NCBI RefSeq assembly: GCF_007827595.1
Contig: NZ_VISR01000010.1
Location: 186,001 to 250,000, forward strand
DNA length: 64,000 nt
Origin: Streptomyces sp. BK340
GTDB taxonomy: Bacteria; Actinomycetota; Actinomycetes; Streptomycetales; Streptomycetaceae
Direction: 5' to 3'
The position numbers were made by a program, and so were the translations under genes. Of the stretch, positions 33,569-41,081 are shown piece after piece (within the stretch, counting starts at the first letter, position 1; each line of letters opens with the position of its first letter). The notes under the pieces were generated by a model that saw only the letters and a list, made by a program, of their open reading frames with translations, had not been told where the DNA came from and did no database searches.

Positions 33569-33605
33569 GGGCCGTCGGGGGTAGCCTGTCGGGCCCACTC
33601 GGCCC
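33569..33605 (+). promoter_or_regulatory. Weak dormancy-type boxes
   Basis: GGGCCGTCGGGGGT at 33569 and GGGCCCACTCGGCCC (5-nt spacer) at 33591-33605, about 70 nt before the CBS-BON start at 33676. Both are poorer than other copies. Confidence 0.35.
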
Positions 33606-33675
33606 ATGACTGGGACGGCCCGAGGCCGCAGCCTGAAGGTGTCCGATGGCGGCAGCCGAGCCCATGGAGGACGCC

Positions 33676-34377
33676 ATGAACGGCACTCCGACCGTCGTCA
33701 ACGACGTGATGACCCACCGGGTCGTCGCCTTGCGCACCGGCGCGGCCTACAAGGACATCGTGAAGGTCATGCGCGAGTGGCGGGTCAGCGCCCTTCCGGT
33801 GCTGGACGACGCCGAGCACGTCGCCGGCGTCGTCTCCGAGGCCGATCTGCTGCCCAAAGAGGAGTACAGCGACGGAGACGTCGTGCGACATGGGCAGATG
33901 TGTGACCTCAACGAGGTCCGCAAAGCGGACGCGGTGACCGCAGGCGAGCTGATGAACGCCCCCGCCGTCACCGTGGCGCCCGATGCCAGCCTCGCCCACG
34001 CTGCCCGCATCATGGCGCGCAACCGGGTCAAACGGCTGCCGGTCGTCGGCCGGGGGGGAACTCTGAAGGGCATTGTCAGCCGCTCCGACCTGCTCAAGGT
34101 CTTCCTGCGGGACGACAAGGACATCGCCGAGGAGGTGCGGCGCGAGGTCGTCGTACGGCTCTTCGGCACGCACCCCCGAGCGCTCCGGGTCGAGGTGCAC
34201 GACGGTGTCGTCACTCTCGCCGGCCGGGTTCACTCAACCGTCCTGATTCCGCTGGCCACCCGGCTTGCCCGGGCCGTAGCCGGCGTGGTCGACGTGCGAT
34301 GTGCGCTGACCGGCCCACGCCGCCACCCGGACCTCGACCCCGACCTTCCGGACCCCAGTCGGGCCCCCACGTCGTGA
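33676..34377 (+). CDS. CBS-BON domain protein
   Basis: A 233-residue protein: CBS 1 (VVNDVMTHRVVALRTGAAYK; VAGVVSEADLLPKEEY), CBS 2 (AGELMNAPAVTVAPDASLAH; LKGIVSRSDLLKVFLRDDKD) and BON (LRVEVHDGVVTLAGRVHS). The start at 33676 is preferred because GGAGG sits six bases before it; ATGs at 33646 and 33664 are in frame. It follows the sensor kinase by 130 bp and is followed 33 bp later by the Rv1733c-like gene. Confidence 0.9.
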   Translation: MNGTPTVVNDVMTHRVVALRTGAAYKDIVKVMREWRVSALPVLDDAEHVAGVVSEADLLPKEEYSDGDVVRHGQMCDLNEVRKADAVTAGELMNAPAVTVAPDASLAHAARIMARNRVKRLPVVGRGGTLKGIVSRSDLLKVFLRDDKDIAEEVRREVVVRLFGTHPRALRVEVHDGVVTLAGRVHSTVLIPLATRLARAVAGVVDVRCALTGPRRHPDLDPDLPDPSRAPTS

Positions 34378-34410
34378 GGCAGAGCCGTCGGCACGGGACA
34401 GGAGGCGGCG

Positions 34411-35004
34411 ATGATGGCACGGAAGCGCCCCACGGCGAGGCTGTGGCGCTGGCGACGGAACCCGCTGCGGCGGCACAGCGATGTCGTCGAGGCCTGGATC
34501 GTGCTCGTCACCTGGACGGTCGCGGTTCTCGCCGGAGTTCTGACGGGCGTGGTGGCGGCACAGGCCGTCGAATCCGGTTTCTCGGCGCGGGCGGCCCGAG
34601 TGCACGCCGTGTCAGCCGTACTCACCGACGACGCGGCGAGGACCTCAGACACCACCGGCGGATACGACCACGGGCGGGTGTGGGCCGCCGTGCGCTGGAC
34701 AGACTCGGATGGCTCGGTGCACACCGGCCAGGCCAAGGCCTTCCCGGGCGCTCCGGCGGGCACCCGGGTCACCGTGTGGACCGACCGAACGGACCGGGTG
34801 GTGTCCGCACCCGTCACCGGTGCCGCGGCGACGCTGCAGGCGGCCATGACCGGTGCCCTCGTCGCCCCACCGGCCGGCGCCGCGGTCTGGGCCGCCGGAT
34901 GGGTGGTCCGCACCCGGCTCATCCGGCGGCGGTTGGCCGAATGGGACGCGGAGTGGAAGCAGATCGGACCCCAGTGGGGGAACCTGAGCGGAGGCAGAGG
35001 TTGA
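34411..35004 (+). CDS. Rv1733c-like two-helix membrane protein
   Basis: A 197-residue protein with two transmembrane helices (VLVTWTVAVLAGVLTGVVAA, about residues 30-50; ALVAPPAGAAVWAAGWVV near 150-170) flanking a ~90-residue external domain (VRWTDSDGSVHTGQAKAF, GTRVTVWTDRTDR). This topology and the R-rich N-terminus (NPLRRHSDVVEAW) match Rv1733c, a DevR-regulon membrane antigen of unknown function. It is probably co-transcribed with the CBS-BON gene upstream. Confidence 0.85.
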   Translation: MMARKRPTARLWRWRRNPLRRHSDVVEAWIVLVTWTVAVLAGVLTGVVAAQAVESGFSARAARVHAVSAVLTDDAARTSDTTGGYDHGRVWAAVRWTDSDGSVHTGQAKAFPGAPAGTRVTVWTDRTDRVVSAPVTGAAATLQAAMTGALVAPPAGAAVWAAGWVVRTRLIRRRLAEWDAEWKQIGPQWGNLSGGRG

Positions 35005-35075
35005 ACACCGAGCGGGTGCGGCCGTCGGCTCGTCGCCGACGGCCGCATGCGCGGTGTCTGGCGCCCCCCGCAGTC

Positions 35076-35328
35076 TCACTCCTCGCCGACCGCGGTGAGT
35101 CGGCAGTCCACGCCCACCACGCCCTCGACGCCCCGCGCCAGGCGGGCGGCGAGCGGGATCCGGGCGGCGTCCCGGACCCGCCCGGTCATTGTCGCGACAC
35201 CGTCGACAACCAGCGCTGACCTGCCACTGCTCCATGTGCTCGACGATGTCCTTGAACGGAGCCTTGCGGCCCACCGCCACGACGGCGCGCGTCATCACGT
35301 CACTCACCCGGTGCGGACCGCCGGGCAT
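35076..35328 (-). pseudogene. CBS-BON gene with internal deletion
   Basis: From ATG 35328 the frame reads HRVSDVMTRAVVAVGRKAPF...EQWQVSA, the start of a CBS-BON protein. It then switches, one base out of frame, to LVVDGVATMTGRVRDAARIP and VEGVVGVDCRLTAVGEE, the end of the BON domain, with a stop at 35076. About 400 bp of the middle is gone; the junction lies at GTCAGCGCT (35212-35220). Both ends are well preserved, so the loss looks recent. It was a fifth paralogue of the CBS-BON family here. Confidence 0.8.
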
Positions 35329-35363
35329 GCTCTTCTCCTCGGAACGCCGGCCAGGCCCGGAGG

Positions 35364-35822
35364 TCATGTCAGGCCCCCGCTGCCGTAGGGCGCGTAGAGG
35401 TCGAGCAGCCGGATCCGGGAGGCGTGCAGCCGCTGGGCGACCACCTGCCCGACCCAGACGGCGATCGCCCGGCCGAAGTCGGCGTCGGTGGCGCACATCG
35501 CCCGGACCGCCTCGGCGTCGAACTCCCAGGCCCGCACCGGGCTCATTGCCTCGGCGCCCAGGTGCCAGGAGTACGGCGGGAAGTGCCAGGACCAGCCGAC
35601 CAGTTCGCCGTGACCCACCGACTCGATGACGGCGGGGCGGCGGCCGGGCACGTTCAGGTCGAGGGCGACCGTGCCGGTTCGGACGATCCAGAAGCGGTCG
35701 GCGTGCCGACCCTCCTCGAACAGGCGGCTCCCGGCCTCGAAGGAGACCTCGCGGGCGAGGCGCATCAGCCGTTCGCGGTACTCGGCGGGGAGCGCCGCGT
35801 TCATGGTGGTGGCGGAGGTCAT
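35364..35822 (-). CDS. Cyclic nucleotide-binding domain protein without HTH
   Basis: A 152-residue protein consisting of one Crp-type cNMP fold: LAREVSFEAGSRLFEEGRHA, RFWIVRTGTVALDLNVPG and VIESVGHGELVGWSWHFPPY. It ends soon after the last helix and lacks the DNA-binding HTH of Crp/Fnr regulators, so it is a stand-alone sensor or partner domain. ATG at 35822 follows AAGGGAG. Paired dormancy boxes lie 62-95 nt upstream, in the region shared with the divergent protease gene. Confidence 0.88.
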   Translation of the reverse strand: MTSATTMNAALPAEYRERLMRLAREVSFEAGSRLFEEGRHADRFWIVRTGTVALDLNVPGRRPAVIESVGHGELVGWSWHFPPYSWHLGAEAMSPVRAWEFDAEAVRAMCATDADFGRAIAVWVGQVVAQRLHASRIRLLDLYAPYGSGGLT

Positions 35823-35883
35823 CGCACCGGCTCCCTTCATGGTTCCTGACCCCAGCGTGCGCGCGTCACCGGCCATTCACCAC

Positions 35884-35917
35884 GGGCCGCGCGGGCCCGT
35901 CCGGGGACCTTCGGCTC
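35884..35917. promoter_or_regulatory. Paired dormancy-type boxes, 20 nt apart, divergent promoter
   Basis: GGGCCGCGCGGGCC at 35884-35897 and GGGACCTTCGGCTC at 35904-35917, 20 nt start to start, between the cNMP protein (start 35822, minus) and the maturation protease (start 35978, plus). Confidence 0.6.
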
Positions 35918-35977
35918 ATGGGCACCCCGTCGGTCGCACCGCAGGCTGGAGGTACCCGCAGTGGAGGGAGACACACC

Positions 35978-36493
35978 ATGCGCACCTCTACGCGAATCGC
36001 GATCATCGCGGTCGGCGACCCGTCCCGGCACGACGACGGTGTCGGCCGGGCCGTACTGTCCCGACTGCGCGAACGGGCGGTGGAGAGGCCCTTCCCTCCC
36101 GGCACCGTCCTGGCGGAGTGCGACCTCGATCCGGGGCGGCTGATCCAGCTGTGGGACCACACCGACCTGACCGTCGTACTCGAAGCGGCGCACACCCGGC
36201 CAAGTCACCCCGGCCGCATCCACCGCCTCGAGCTGGACGCCCGCCGACTGGCCCGGCCCGACGAGCTCCACCCGCGTGGACTCGGCGAGGCCCTGGAGGT
36301 GGCGTGGGAGCTGGACCGGCTGCCCGGCCGCCTGGTCGCGTACGCCGTCGAGGTCGCCGACGCCTCACTCGGACCGGGACTGTCCCCGTCCGTCGCCGCC
36401 GCGGTCGACACCCTCGTCGAACGCGTCGAGGACGAGATCGTCCGGCACCGGGTCGCCGCGGCACGCGGCACCACCGACCCGGCCACGGCATGA
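35978..36493 (+). CDS. Hydrogenase maturation protease-like protein
   Basis: A 171-residue peptidase M52 homologue: IAIIAVGDPSRHDDGVGRAV replaces the usual GxGNPLRGDDG, so the conserved Asn is Asp while the acidic pair is kept; the later LVAYAVEVADASLGPGLSPS corresponds to VVHAVEVTDVRLG of the protein at 1671. No hydrogenase gene is near, so it may process the distant hydrogenase at the window's left edge or may have drifted to another role. It is divergent from the cNMP-binding gene, with paired dormancy boxes between them. Confidence 0.82.
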   Translation: MRTSTRIAIIAVGDPSRHDDGVGRAVLSRLRERAVERPFPPGTVLAECDLDPGRLIQLWDHTDLTVVLEAAHTRPSHPGRIHRLELDARRLARPDELHPRGLGEALEVAWELDRLPGRLVAYAVEVADASLGPGLSPSVAAAVDTLVERVEDEIVRHRVAAARGTTDPATA

Positions 36494-36623
36494 CAGGGCG
36501 GGAAGGGCCATCCGCTTCTCGTGGATCCGGATTGCGCGGTGCGCGGCTGCGGGCCGCTTCCCCGCGTCTCCAACGGGTCCTTCCCGCCACCTCCAGCACA
36601 CCACGGGAACCGCCGGGCCACCA

Positions 36624-36637
36624 GTGCCGATCGGCCC
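36624..36637 (+). promoter_or_regulatory. Dormancy-type box GTGCCGATCGGCCC
   Basis: One mismatch from the palindrome, 33 nt before the ATG of the beta-CASP hydrolase remnant at 36671; the spacing is shorter than at other sites. Confidence 0.5.
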
Positions 36638-36670
36638 CAATACGGCGACACGAACGAGGAGTCCGGGTAC

Positions 36671-36890
36671 ATGACGACCGAGATTCCCGGTCTCTCGGAC
36701 CGGCCGCCCAACCGGACCCGGCCAGCCCTGCTCAACTTCCTCGGCGCGTAGGCACGGTCACCGACAGCGCATTTCCTGGTCGAGTGCGACCACGCCGGCA
36801 TCCTCTTCGACCGCGGCCTTTTCCGAAGCCTCGCCGACCCGCGCCCGCACAACTGGCGCGTTCTGCCCCGCGACGCGGGCAAGCGGGCCC
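36671..36890 (+). pseudogene. MBL-fold (beta-CASP RNA exonuclease-like) N-terminal remnant
   Basis: ATG at 36671 opens a 26-codon frame ending LLNFLGA and a stop. In other frames the sequence continues as HFLVECDHAGILFDRGLFRS and LADPRPHNWRVLPRD. This is the first strand-turn region of MBL-fold/beta-CASP hydrolases (LxFLGGxGTVTGSxFLVE). The metal-binding HxHxDH segment and everything after it are absent, and frameshifts break the rest, so it is a relic. The end at about 36890 abuts the convergent DUF2231 gene. Confidence 0.65.
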
Positions 36891-36898
36891 GCGCCGGT

Positions 36899-37411
36899 TC
36901 AGGAGCCGCCTTCTGATCCTGTCGCCGTCTTCGAGTAGGAGTCGTGCCAGGCTGCCTTCGCCCCGGAGTCGCCGATCCGGTAGACGTCCACCACCGCCCC
37001 TACCGCAACGGCCAGTGAGAGCACGCCCACGGCGATCCGTACGGGCAGTGCGGACCAGCGCGTGCCGCCGCCCTGTCCAGGCTCCGCCGGAGCGCGCCGC
37101 CCCGTCCACCACACGACCGCCGCCAGCACGAACAGGCCCAACGCCCACGGCAGCAGGCCGTCGCCCAGCTCGGTGTGCCGGCGCACCAGGGCATCGTCGT
37201 CCACGTGCCGTTCCAGCCACTCGCCGGCGTGCGTGGTCAGCGGCACGCTGACCAGGGCTACGAGTGCGAGAAGGGGCAGCAGCGGACCCAGCCGCCGGGC
37301 GGCGCGCGGCCACAGCGCGGCCGCGACCAGGGCCAGAGCGGTCAGGGGTATCAGCACGACAACCACATGGACCAGCAGGACATGGCTGGGCAGACCGTTG
37401 ATCAGACTCAT
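36899..37411 (-). CDS. DUF2231 membrane protein
   Basis: A 170-residue protein with four predicted helices, opening NGLPSHVLLVHVVVVLIPL, the hallmark of the DUF2231 family; two conserved histidines in this helix could bind heme or metal, which is speculation. The C-terminal ~25 residues are polar. Function unknown. It lies 102 bp downstream of a CBS-BON gene on the same strand and may be part of that unit. Confidence 0.82.
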   Translation of the reverse strand: MSLINGLPSHVLLVHVVVVLIPLTALALVAAALWPRAARRLGPLLPLLALVALVSVPLTTHAGEWLERHVDDDALVRRHTELGDGLLPWALGLFVLAAVVWWTGRRAPAEPGQGGGTRWSALPVRIAVGVLSLAVAVGAVVDVYRIGDSGAKAAWHDSYSKTATGSEGGS

Positions 37412-37513
37412 TCAGGCGCTCCTGAGGGGGTAAGGGGCGCGTCAGCCTGGCACAGCAAACTCTCAGTTGCCTCTCAGTCGATCAAGCCAAGGGGTGGCGT
37501 GTGCTTCAGCCCC

Positions 37514-38242
37514 TCACGGTCGGCCCAGCCAGCCGTCGGCCACGCCGCGGTCGGCCGGTCCGGCAGGCTGCGCGTGCCTGTCGTCGAAGCGGTAGGTGAG
37601 GTGGTCCACAACGTCGACGACACCGTCCAGTCGGCGCGTCAGGCCGACCGCGAGGGCGGCGTCGCTGCGACGCTCCAGCTGTCCGGTGAGCGTGACCACA
37701 CCGTCGTACACCGCGACTTCGGCGATGTCCGGGCTGAGCCAGAGTGCGTCGGCGAACACCTCGTGCTGCACGGCGTGCCGTATCTCCTCGTCGGAGCGCA
37801 GGAAGACCTGGAGCAGGTCGCGGCGGGTGACGATGCCGGCCAGCCGGTCCTCTTCGTCGACCACCGGCAGCCGTTCGATGCCGTGTCGCGCCATCAGCCG
37901 GGCGGCCTCCGGCAGGGCCGCCTCCGCGGGGACGGTCACGGCCGGTGCCGACATGAGCCCGCCGGCCGTGCGTGCCCGGCTGCGGGCGGCGCTCGTGCGG
38001 GCACCGTGGCCCAGCCTGCGCAGCCAGGTGCCGAGACGGCCGCCCGACTCCGACGGACGGGCCTGGCGCTGCATCAGGTCGGTCTCGGAGATGACCCCGA
38101 TGACCTTGTCGTCCTCGTCGATCACCGGCAGGCCGCTGATGCGGTGCTCGCGGAGTAGGCGTACGACCTCCTTGAACGGGGTGCCGTAGCGGACCGTGAC
38201 GACGTCGTCGGTCATGACGGCGCCGACCTTGGTGGGTTTCAT
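37514..38242 (-). CDS. CBS-BON domain protein
   Basis: A 242-residue protein: CBS 1 (VGAVMTDDVVTVRYGTPFKE; VIGVISETDLMQRQAR), CBS 2 (GGLMSAPAVTVPAEAALPEA; LAGIVTRRDLLQVFLRSDEE) and BON (IAEVAVYDGVVTLTGQLERR). A 35-residue arginine-rich linker separates the CBS motifs. ATG at 38242 lies 29 bp after the acyl-CoA ligase/GNAT gene, so the two probably share a message from the boxes near 41039. Confidence 0.92.
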   Translation of the reverse strand: MKPTKVGAVMTDDVVTVRYGTPFKEVVRLLREHRISGLPVIDEDDKVIGVISETDLMQRQARPSESGGRLGTWLRRLGHGARTSAARSRARTAGGLMSAPAVTVPAEAALPEAARLMARHGIERLPVVDEEDRLAGIVTRRDLLQVFLRSDEEIRHAVQHEVFADALWLSPDIAEVAVYDGVVTLTGQLERRSDAALAVGLTRRLDGVVDVVDHLTYRFDDRHAQPAGPADRGVADGWLGRP

Positions 38243-38271
38243 GGCTGACCTCCCTCGGTGGAGGGGACCCG

Positions 38272-40956
38272 TCAGCGCAGGCGGCGCAGATACGGATCGT
38301 GGGGGTGGCGCGGCACGAGCCGGACGCGGGCGTCGAGCGTGGTGACGCCGTGCGGCCCGGCCAGCACGGGGTTGAGGTCGGCTTCCGTCAGTTCGGGCAG
38401 GTCGGAGGCCATCCGGGACAGCCGGTGCAGCAGCTGTTCCAGGCCGCCGAGGTCGGCTGCGGGGCTGCCGGCGTAGCCGAACAGCAGCGGGGAGCAGCGC
38501 GGCGAGGTGAGCAGGTCGTGCACGTCGAGGTCGGTGAGCGGGGCGAGACGGGCCGCGTGGTCGGCGAGCAGTTCGGTCGCGGTACCGCCGAGGCCGAACA
38601 CCACGAGCGGCCCGAAGACCTCGTCCTGGACGACCCCGGCGAACAACTCGGTGCCGCGTTCGGCGAGCGGCTGGACGACCACTCCGGTCATCCGGTCGCC
38701 GAACCGGGTGACCAGGTCGCGATGGGCCGCCCTGACCTGGGAGGGGTTCTGAAGATCGAGGTGAAGGGCGTGCTGCTCGCTCTTGTGCAGCAGACCGGGC
38801 CAGTACGCCTTCATGACGACCCGTCCGTCCGGTCCGGCGAGCCGCTCGGCCGCGGCGGCCGCCTCGTCCTCGTCCCGGGCCCAGGACCAGGGGATCTGCG
38901 GGATGCCGTAGCAGTCGAGGAGCGCGGCTGTCGCCTGCGGATCCAGCCAGCCTCCCTCCGGATGCCCGTCCAGGAACGCGGCGGTCAGGCTCTTTGCCCG
39001 CCCGGTCTCCACTGCTGGCAACTCCGGTACGGTGCCTGGCAGGCAGGCGAGCCAGTCGGCGCGGGCCGCGGCGTGGGCCAGGGCACGGGCGGCGTCCTCG
39101 GCATCGGAATACGCGGGCACGCTGCCCCCGCCGGCGGTCGGCAGCAGCTCGACACGTGCCGCCTGCGCGGGCAGCACCCCGACGACCGCGCGGGCGAGCG
39201 GGCCAGGGGCCGAGGTCAGAGCGCGCACCAGGTCCTCGCCAGTGGCCGCCGCGACCGCCGTAGGGACCAGGCTCACCAGAACCGCGTCCACTGCGCCGTG
39301 CCGGGCCAGAAGGCCGATGCATGCCCTCAGTTGCTCCTCGCCGACGGCCGCGGTGACGTCCACGGGGTTGGCTGCGGTGGCGCCCTCGGGCAGCAGGGCG
39401 AGGAGTTCCTCGACCAGGTTGGCAGCGAGCCGCGGGACGACGAGCCCGGCTTCGACGCACGCGTCGGCGGCCAGGACGCCCGCCCCGCCCGCGTTGCTGA
39501 CGACGGCGATCTTCGTACCGTGAGGCAGCGGCTGGGCGTGCAAGAGGGCGGCGGTGTCGAGGAGTTCACCGATGGTGCGGGTGGCGGTGATGCCGGCCTG
39601 GGTGAACAGGGCCTGCCGGGTCATGGTCGGGGTTGCCGCCGCCGTGTGTGAGGCGGCGGCCCGCCGTCCGGCCTCGGACCGGCCGGCGTCCACGGTCAGT
39701 ACGGGCATCATGCGAGCCAGGCGGCGGGCGGTGCGCGAGAAGGCGCGGGGATTGCCGAAGGACTCCAGGTGCAACAGCGCCAGGTCGGTATGGCCGTCGT
39801 CCTCCCACCACTGGAGCATGTCGTTGCCGCTGACGTCGTACTTGTCGCCGAGCGAGACGAAGGTCGACACCCCGATGCCGAGCCGGGCCAGCCCGTCCAG
39901 CAGCGCGATGCCGACACCGCCGGACTGCACGGCGACCCCGGCTGTGCCGGGCCCGGGGTGCCGGGCGGCGAAGGTGGCGTCCAGGTGGACGCCGTCCTCA
40001 GTGTTGGCCAGGCCGAGGCAGTTCGGGCCGACGAGCCGCATGCCATGACGTCGGCACGCGCCCATCAGAGCACCACTCTGGTGCACGTCCAGGCCCGCGG
40101 ACACTACGAGCAGGCCGCGCACGCCGGCCCGCCCGCACTCCTCGGCCACCTCGGCAACGGCCGCGGCCGGAACAGCGATCACAGCCAGGTCCGGCACCTG
40201 TGGCAGGTCGGCGACGGTCCGGCAGGCGTGCACCCCGGGGACCGCGACCGCCTCAGGATGCACGGCGAACAGCCGCCCGGCGTACGAACCGTTGTGGATG
40301 TTCCGCAGGATCACGCGCCCGACCGACCCAGGTCTGCGGCCAGCGCCGATCACCGCGACGGTGCCGGGGCGCAGCAACGGCCGCAGGCTGGCTATGTCCG
40401 CCAGTCGGCCGCGGGACTCCACGGCGCTCAAGTAGGTCTCGTCTTCGGTGAGTTCGACCGTGCAGTGCACCTCGGGTCCGTCGAAGTGGCGAGTGACGCG
40501 CAGCCCCAGGTCGTGGAAGACCTTCAGCACGTCGTGGTTCTCGGCCAGGGCGTCGGCGCTGAAGGCGGTGACGCCCGCCGTGCGCGCGGCGTCGGCGAGG
40601 TGTTCCAGCAGGAGGGTGGCCACACCGAGGTGGTGCCAGTCGTCGGCGACGGCCACCGAGATGTCCGCCGTGCTGCCGCCCGGCAGGACCTCGTACTCGG
40701 CCAGCCCCACGAGCCGTCCGTCACACTCGGCGGCCAGCCCGCGGTAGCCGGGACGATCGCCCCTCGCTACCCGCTCGGCGGCCTTCCGGGCGGAGGCCGG
40801 GTTGAGGGAGAAGAACCGCAACCGCAGGTTCTGCGGTGACATCTCCTCGTACAGCCGCTGCACTTCCTCACGGTCCGCCGGGCCCGCCTGCCGTATGCGC
40901 ACGGTGGTTCCGTCGGTCAGCAGGGCGTGCACCGGGACTTCCTGGATGCCGGTCAT
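38272..40956 (-). CDS. GNAT acetyltransferase fused to ADP-forming acyl-CoA synthetase
   Basis: An 894-residue fusion. An N-terminal GNAT domain (TVRIRQAGPADREEVQRLYE; ISVAVADDWHHLGVATLLLE) is followed by a CoA-binding domain (GTVAVIGAGRRPGSVGRVIL), ligase domains (AVVSNAGGAGVLAADAC) and a C-terminal ATP-grasp (VVMKAYWPGLLHKSEQHALH; VFGPLVVFGLGGTATELLAD). Proteins with this set are protein lysine acetyltransferases of the Pat/PatZ type, often silencing acetyl-CoA synthetase. The candidate phosphohistidine region is AAASHTAAATPT. Paired dormancy boxes lie 63-96 nt upstream, so post-translational acetylation may be part of the dormancy response. Confidence 0.92.
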   Translation of the reverse strand: MTGIQEVPVHALLTDGTTVRIRQAGPADREEVQRLYEEMSPQNLRLRFFSLNPASARKAAERVARGDRPGYRGLAAECDGRLVGLAEYEVLPGGSTADISVAVADDWHHLGVATLLLEHLADAARTAGVTAFSADALAENHDVLKVFHDLGLRVTRHFDGPEVHCTVELTEDETYLSAVESRGRLADIASLRPLLRPGTVAVIGAGRRPGSVGRVILRNIHNGSYAGRLFAVHPEAVAVPGVHACRTVADLPQVPDLAVIAVPAAAVAEVAEECGRAGVRGLLVVSAGLDVHQSGALMGACRRHGMRLVGPNCLGLANTEDGVHLDATFAARHPGPGTAGVAVQSGGVGIALLDGLARLGIGVSTFVSLGDKYDVSGNDMLQWWEDDGHTDLALLHLESFGNPRAFSRTARRLARMMPVLTVDAGRSEAGRRAAASHTAAATPTMTRQALFTQAGITATRTIGELLDTAALLHAQPLPHGTKIAVVSNAGGAGVLAADACVEAGLVVPRLAANLVEELLALLPEGATAANPVDVTAAVGEEQLRACIGLLARHGAVDAVLVSLVPTAVAAATGEDLVRALTSAPGPLARAVVGVLPAQAARVELLPTAGGGSVPAYSDAEDAARALAHAAARADWLACLPGTVPELPAVETGRAKSLTAAFLDGHPEGGWLDPQATAALLDCYGIPQIPWSWARDEDEAAAAAERLAGPDGRVVMKAYWPGLLHKSEQHALHLDLQNPSQVRAAHRDLVTRFGDRMTGVVVQPLAERGTELFAGVVQDEVFGPLVVFGLGGTATELLADHAARLAPLTDLDVHDLLTSPRCSPLLFGYAGSPAADLGGLEQLLHRLSRMASDLPELTEADLNPVLAGPHGVTTLDARVRLVPRHPHDPYLRRLR

Positions 40957-41018
40957 GAGGAGCTCTCCCTCCGGATGATCCCGCGTTCAGCGTCCGGCGG
41001 CGGGCCCCGGTGGCACAG

Positions 41019-41052
41019 GGGCTGACCGGGCACCGCGCGGGCCGAACGGCCC
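41019..41052 (-). promoter_or_regulatory. Paired dormancy-type boxes, 20 nt apart
   Basis: GGGCTGACCGGGCA at 41019-41032 and GGGCCGAACGGCCC at 41039-41052, 20 nt start to start; the second is a full match. The GNAT/ligase gene starts 62 nt to the left. Confidence 0.65.
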
Positions 41053-41081
41053 TCCCGGGCGGGGGCAGGCCCCGCATGACC

